Origin: Siphonodentalium dalli
Taxonomy: Eukaryota > Mollusca > Scaphopoda > Gadilida > Siphonodentaliidae
Assembly (NCBI GenBank): GCA_032622095.1
Contig: CP136064.1
Location: forward strand, 256,287,863-256,351,862
Direction: 5' to 3'
DNA: 64,000 bases
In this document: in pieces, positions 59,860 to 64,000 of the stretch
How positions within the stretch are numbered: position 1 is the stretch's first letter
How the letters are laid out: every line of letters begins with the position of its first letter
Program-made: the position numbers and the translations under genes
Notes under the pieces: generated by a model
Told to the model about the DNA's origin: nothing
The model's input: only the letters and a program-made list of their open reading frames with translations
The model's database searches: none

Positions 59860-60570
59860 TCCATATTAAAATGGGAACTCCCCGTTCAAGATGGTCGCCA
59901 AAATGGTAGTCGGAAGTGGAAAATTTAATGTGTTTTCACTAATAACTTCTTGATCAGTTTCTGTTGTATGGAACTGGGTGATAATTGTGACTTTATTTTC
60001 TACTGTTCATTTAAGTGATCGTTGGAGCAATGAAATATGCCATTGATGTAGTCCCCGTCTCTTCCGATCCATAAACAAATCGATTTTACAGAACGCGATA
60101 AAAATTCAACAATAAATGGGCAGAACTTTGCACTGTAATTAAGGCATACCATTACTAATGAATATTCCAACTTAATCTGACTCAATGAAGCCAAAATTGT
60201 CACTCTGGCTCAAACTGGCTGCCACAATGACACCCAGAATATGGAAAATGGTAAATATCGCCCCAGCGTGTCATGCAATCGGTTAAAAATTGGGGTTAAT
60301 TTATAAAATAGGCTATTGTGTATTTTATAGATTGAATACTAACATTGTAAAGCACCTCGCTTGAATGTTAGTATTGTATGTAGCCACTGATATTACCAGA
60401 ATTATTGGAATTTTCTATCACAAACTCGACATCAAAATCGGCCAAAAAATTACTTTTCGGACGATTTTTTCAAGTAAAATGGAACTATCTTTGGTATGTT
60501 TATTGTTTTGATCTCTCTTAAATGAGTGACACTGAGGTGTTTTTAGACAAAATTACCCAAGATAGCAACC
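59860..60570 (+). repeat. ~1.3-kb non-coding repeat family, copy d
   Basis: Shares GTTCAAGATGGTCGCCAAAA, ATTGGAGCAATGAAATATGC, TATGGAAAATGGTAAATAT and CAAGTAAAATGGAACTATCT with the other copies. A small hairpin (GAATACTAACATT/AATGTTAGTATT, about 60331-60376) is inserted in this copy. Confidence 0.75.
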
Positions 60571-60885
60571 AAATTTGATAATAAAAAAAAATATTGGTTA
60601 TTAAATATGTAACATAATTCACTGACAACTAAATGTTCTATGTTAAAGGATGCAGTATGGAATGTTACCGAAAACTTATTTTGGGATACTGGCCAGTTTT
60701 GAACACAACTTTGAAACTGAACTGAGATGGGCCATATTATGTGTCTACTCTGCCCAACAACATCAAAATTTATTCACTCATGTCAGGAAAACCGTTTCCT
60801 CCAATGTACAGATAACACACCATCACCAATGAACGGTTGGAACTTGACGATAAGTTAACCCTTTACCCAACAGAAGGGCCCTGTG

Positions 60886-60952
60886 CCAATGCATTCTCTT
60901 ATATATGCGAGTCGACAATAGGTCGCCTCGCATATATAAGAGAATGCATTGG
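60886..60952. repeat. 67-bp near-perfect palindrome, copy 4
   Basis: Same sequence as copies 1 to 3, one change in the centre. Confidence 0.95.
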
Positions 60953-61039
60953 CTTAACACATCAAAAAATTATAAAATTGTTAAAGAATGTAAGAAAAAA
61001 TGGTAAAAAGTATTAAAATAATTTATTTTTTTTTTTAGG

Positions 61040-61106
61040 CCAATGCATTCTCTTATATATGCGAGGCGACCTATGGTCGACTCGCATATATAAGAGAATG
61101 CATTGG
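61040..61106. repeat. 67-bp near-perfect palindrome, copy 5
   Basis: Opposite orientation to copy 4, 87 bp away. Confidence 0.95.
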
Positions 61107-61193
61107 CACAGGGCATATCTGTAACTATCACAATGTGATCAAGGAGCCGGTTCCAATGATATCCATATTTGTATGGTTTTATTGAGACAGAAG

Positions 61194-63021
61194 GTAAATT
61201 TGATGCGTGTTTGATGCGTGTTTACATTTTACAATTACGTCTGCCATGTACAGTCTGCGACGGAATTCCACATGTCCGAGCGCCATTGATTCCTTAATTA
61301 CGAGACTAATTTATCGAATGAGGTCAAATTTTCGCATATAACAAGACTCGTATGTTATTCTGCACCATTCTGACGAGTGCCGACTTTCATTTCGCATTAT
61401 TTTCGTTTTTATCGAAAAATAATCGTTCTCTATGGAGATTCCCATGTAAATTTTTTCAACCAAAAAAAATTCATTGTTTTGCCAATTTCAAGCTAGTTTA
61501 TAGCATGGTCATGGCATAATAATTAATTTGGCCTAGCGAGTGACGGTAGACGTTCCTTGAGTGTGCACAACAAATTTTGGTCCCAACGAAGCAGGCTAAA
61601 ATCCTGAAATTTGTCAATTTTACTTTGCGTGTGAAGAAAATATTCATTTAAACTTCCAAATTTGGTTGAAATATGCTCAACAACATTCAGTTGAATGGTG
61701 ACATTATTTATAGTCACCGACTAACTTCCACGATGAATCAAATTTGTTTTTATTGGTGACAATTATGTCGCGAGAGATTATTGAGATTGCAGTTTCCTTA
61801 TATGGCAACTCCTTCTTTGGAAGTTTCTTGCGCATGCGCAGAAATGATAGATTTCCATGAAGACGTCGCCATCTTTCTTATTAGTCCAGGCAGAGAAATT
61901 TTTGTTTCATTTATTTAATTTATGATGGCGATGTTATTTGATCAATAATAGTCAATTTTTTGTTGATAACACGATGGTAAGATCAGTTCTTCAAATATCC
62001 ACCTCATCTGCGAAGTTGATTTGTATAATCGCAGATTTTAATGATCCTTTGTTCTTGTACTAATAATAATACTATTACGCGTTGGACGGATCTACTGGTT
62101 ATCCGTAACTTTTTGATTATCTCCCCTGATCTCGTGAGGTGATCACGTGATCCAATACAAATGGCAGCTACCATGAAAATTAGAAGATTCATCGTTTGCG
62201 ACACAAAACATAACTAAAATGGCAATTTTATTGGAGGAAAAATATAATTTATTTTGCGAATGCAATGTAAACCTCACCGCGAGGATATGCAATATTTAAA
62301 AGTGTTTATGGGAGGCTACATCCAGCAGATATCGCCATTATTGTTGCCTGCATTGTCTCTGTTTAGTTTGTTGCCTTCTGGAAGTTCTGCCAAGTTCTGG
62401 CAGTTCTGCAACTCAGTGTACTTTAAAATCTGATATGTTTGCTCTGCTTCTTTCCATGGTGGCTAATAGAGAAGCAGGATACCAACATGAGATTATCAAT
62501 ATTAATCAGACAATAGCAGCCGAAAGACTGTCAATATCCTTAAGGTATTTGGCTACTGCCACTACCGGTACGTACTTCTCGTAGATCGGTGTTAATTATC
62601 TTCGTCAATGATGTCATGTCACGCTTGTTAATAATTCATTTGTTCGGAAATACTTATTGGGGGTCGAAACGTATAAAATTGAACTACCACCACTTCCAAA
62701 AACAACACCGATAAACAATAACGCTCTTTTCTGTTCCATGCAATGGAAATGGCTATTTATCGTCCTGATATCAGTGATATAAATGATTGCCTAAAATTAG
62801 TATTATCATGAAATAAATTTATGCCACTTTGGCGAACATGGGAACCACGGTAAAATTTATGCCATTTAGGCACACTTCAGAGTGAAATCAGGGCTTATAT
62901 TTCGGCGAGAATCCAAATCTAGATTCTCGTAAATATTCTCGCAAATTACCCTGGATTCTCGTGAAAAAGTATATATGGATTCTCGCAAAATAAGATTAAA
63001 TATATGCCCTGGAAATATAGC
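61194..63021. other. No gene recognised; possible promoter-like spot
   Basis: No supportable coding exon. See the NRF-1/YY1-like sites at 61829-61875. About 62920-62990 repeats GGATTCTCGTAAA/GATTCTCGCAAA-type words. Confidence 0.45.
61829..61875 (+). promoter_or_regulatory. NRF-1-like and YY1-like sites
   Basis: TGCGCATGCGCA (61829-61840) is a perfect palindromic NRF-1-type site, and CGCCATCTT (61867-61875) fits a YY1-type site. The pair is typical of housekeeping promoters in animals, but no convincing first exon follows, so this is only a suggestion. Confidence 0.25.
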
Positions 63022-63992
63022 AAATCGTTTAATGCTTTAGAATTTTTGTTTTCGGAGATTTATATATATGCTTAAAAGACATATTATGGACTTGTTATGG
63101 ACTTTTTCGGGTGCGAGAAATTGATAAGTTAGTGCTCAGGCCCTTTGCCAACCTGGGGAATGTTATCATTCTACTAACATCACTGAAAATTTCCAAAAAA
63201 ATCTACCACACCACTTCATAGAGAACATCGTCTGAACTACTCCAAATTGTAAATATTTACATCTCGATTCGGTGAGCAACTATCGGCTATAATTAAACAA
63301 AAATGATTTCGCCATCGAGAGTCATTGCATTTAACTAATATATAAGAATGACGTTGTGTATCATCCATTTGGATTAATATTCGTAACAAATAACTACTTT
63401 GAGAAAGATTATTCTTAATTTCTATTTGATCACTCTGCCCGTTGTCTGCCGGAGTGTTTCACATCACTTTAATCAAGGAAGACTGTTCAGAAAAACTGCA
63501 TTTCAAGAAATCGTTTAATGCTTTAGAATTTTTGTTTTCGGAGATTTATATATATGCTTAAAGACATATTGTGGACTTGTTATGGACTTTTTCGGGTGCG
63601 AGAAATTGATAAGTTAGTGCTCAGACACTTTGCCAACCTGGGGAATGTTATCATTCTAATAACGTCACTGAAAATTTCCAAAATAATCTACCACACCACT
63701 TCATAGAGAACATCGTCTGAACTACTCCAAATTGTAAATATTTACATCTAGATTCTGGGCGCAACTATCGGCTATAATTAAACAAAAATGATTTCGCCAT
63801 CGAGAGTCATTGCATTTAACTAATATATAAGAATGACGTTGTGTATCATCCATTTGGATTAATATTCGTAACAAATAACTACTTTGAGAAAGATTATTCT
63901 TAATTTCTATTTGATCACTCTGCCCGGTGTCTGTCGGAGTGTTTCACATCAATTTAATCAAGGAAGACTGTTCAGAAAAACTGCATTTCAAG
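63022..63992 (+). repeat. 486-bp tandem duplication
   Basis: AAATCGTTTAATGCTTTAGA starts at 63022 and again at 63508. The two units are about 97 percent alike through CTGCATTTCAAG at 63992. After that the sequence leaves the unit (ATTACCAA), so at least two units are present. Confidence 0.95.
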
Positions 63993-64000
63993 ATTACCAA

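Larger units (their letters stand above)
60855..61193. mobile_element. TTAA MITE, inverted relative of 20924-21312, one end lost
   Basis: Begins TTAACCCTTTACCCAACAGA at 60855 and carries two 67-bp palindromes in opposite orientation around an AT-rich spacer. The flank CAATGTGATCAAGGAGCCGG, continuing to GAGACAGA, matches 20998-21060 inverted. After about 61193 similarity stops and no matching terminal repeat is found, so this copy is truncated. Confidence 0.8.

Noticed and set aside
62250-62430. Short open stretch after an ATG downstream of the NRF-1-like site
   Set aside because: Under 60 codons, no domain and no clear splice donor; too weak to call a first exon.

Overview
This is eukaryotic, almost certainly animal, DNA: AT-rich, intron-bearing and crowded with transposons, minisatellites and hairpin repeats. 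A secreted PAN/apple plus C-type-lectin gene, a tRNA-derived SINE with a (CAAT)n tail, LINE fragments and a Gypsy element point to a lophotrochozoan, most likely a mollusc. That is inference from family distributions; no species can be named. There is no bacterial gene organisation, rRNA, free-standing tRNA gene or CRISPR array.

Layout. 1-5175 is one large foldback structure: about 174-bp monomers run forward to 1969, then flip and run in reverse to about 5175. 5936-6486 is a broken duplicate of the last exon of a C-type lectin gene. 6945-7445 is a decayed THAP-type DNA transposase. 8568-20923 is a 12.4-kb Gypsy LTR element with nearly identical LTRs and a TAAC target duplication. It carries two related antisense genes, each behind its own TATA box, and sits in the terminus of a TTAA-flanked MITE that resumes at 20924. 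22505-24530 is a CT-rich tandem array split by a foldback element. 24922-25640 is a LINE endonuclease fragment.

The main host gene runs from 25780 to 56523 on the plus strand and encodes a 238-residue secreted protein in three exons. Exon 1 (25780-26086) gives the signal peptide and PAN/apple domain. Exon 2 (50561-50737) gives the first half of the C-type lectin domain and is easily missed. Exon 3 (56291-56523) gives the second half and the stop. Both introns are phase 1 and all splice sites are consensus. Intron 1 is 24.5 kb and is filled with hairpin MITEs, LINE and SINE insertions, a roughly 1.3-kb non-coding repeat, and an unrecognised three-copy coding-like family (34.7, 39.5 and 40.0 kb). 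Intron 2 is 5.6 kb, with a 26-bp minisatellite against the 5' splice site and a 29-bp minisatellite close to the 3' splice site.

Downstream of 56.6 kb I see only repeats: a composite ACTAG-headed repeat, another copy of the 1.3-kb repeat, another MITE with the 67-bp palindrome found five times in the window, a possible NRF-1/YY1 promoter-like spot near 61.8 kb without a convincing gene, and a 486-bp tandem duplication that ends close to the window edge.
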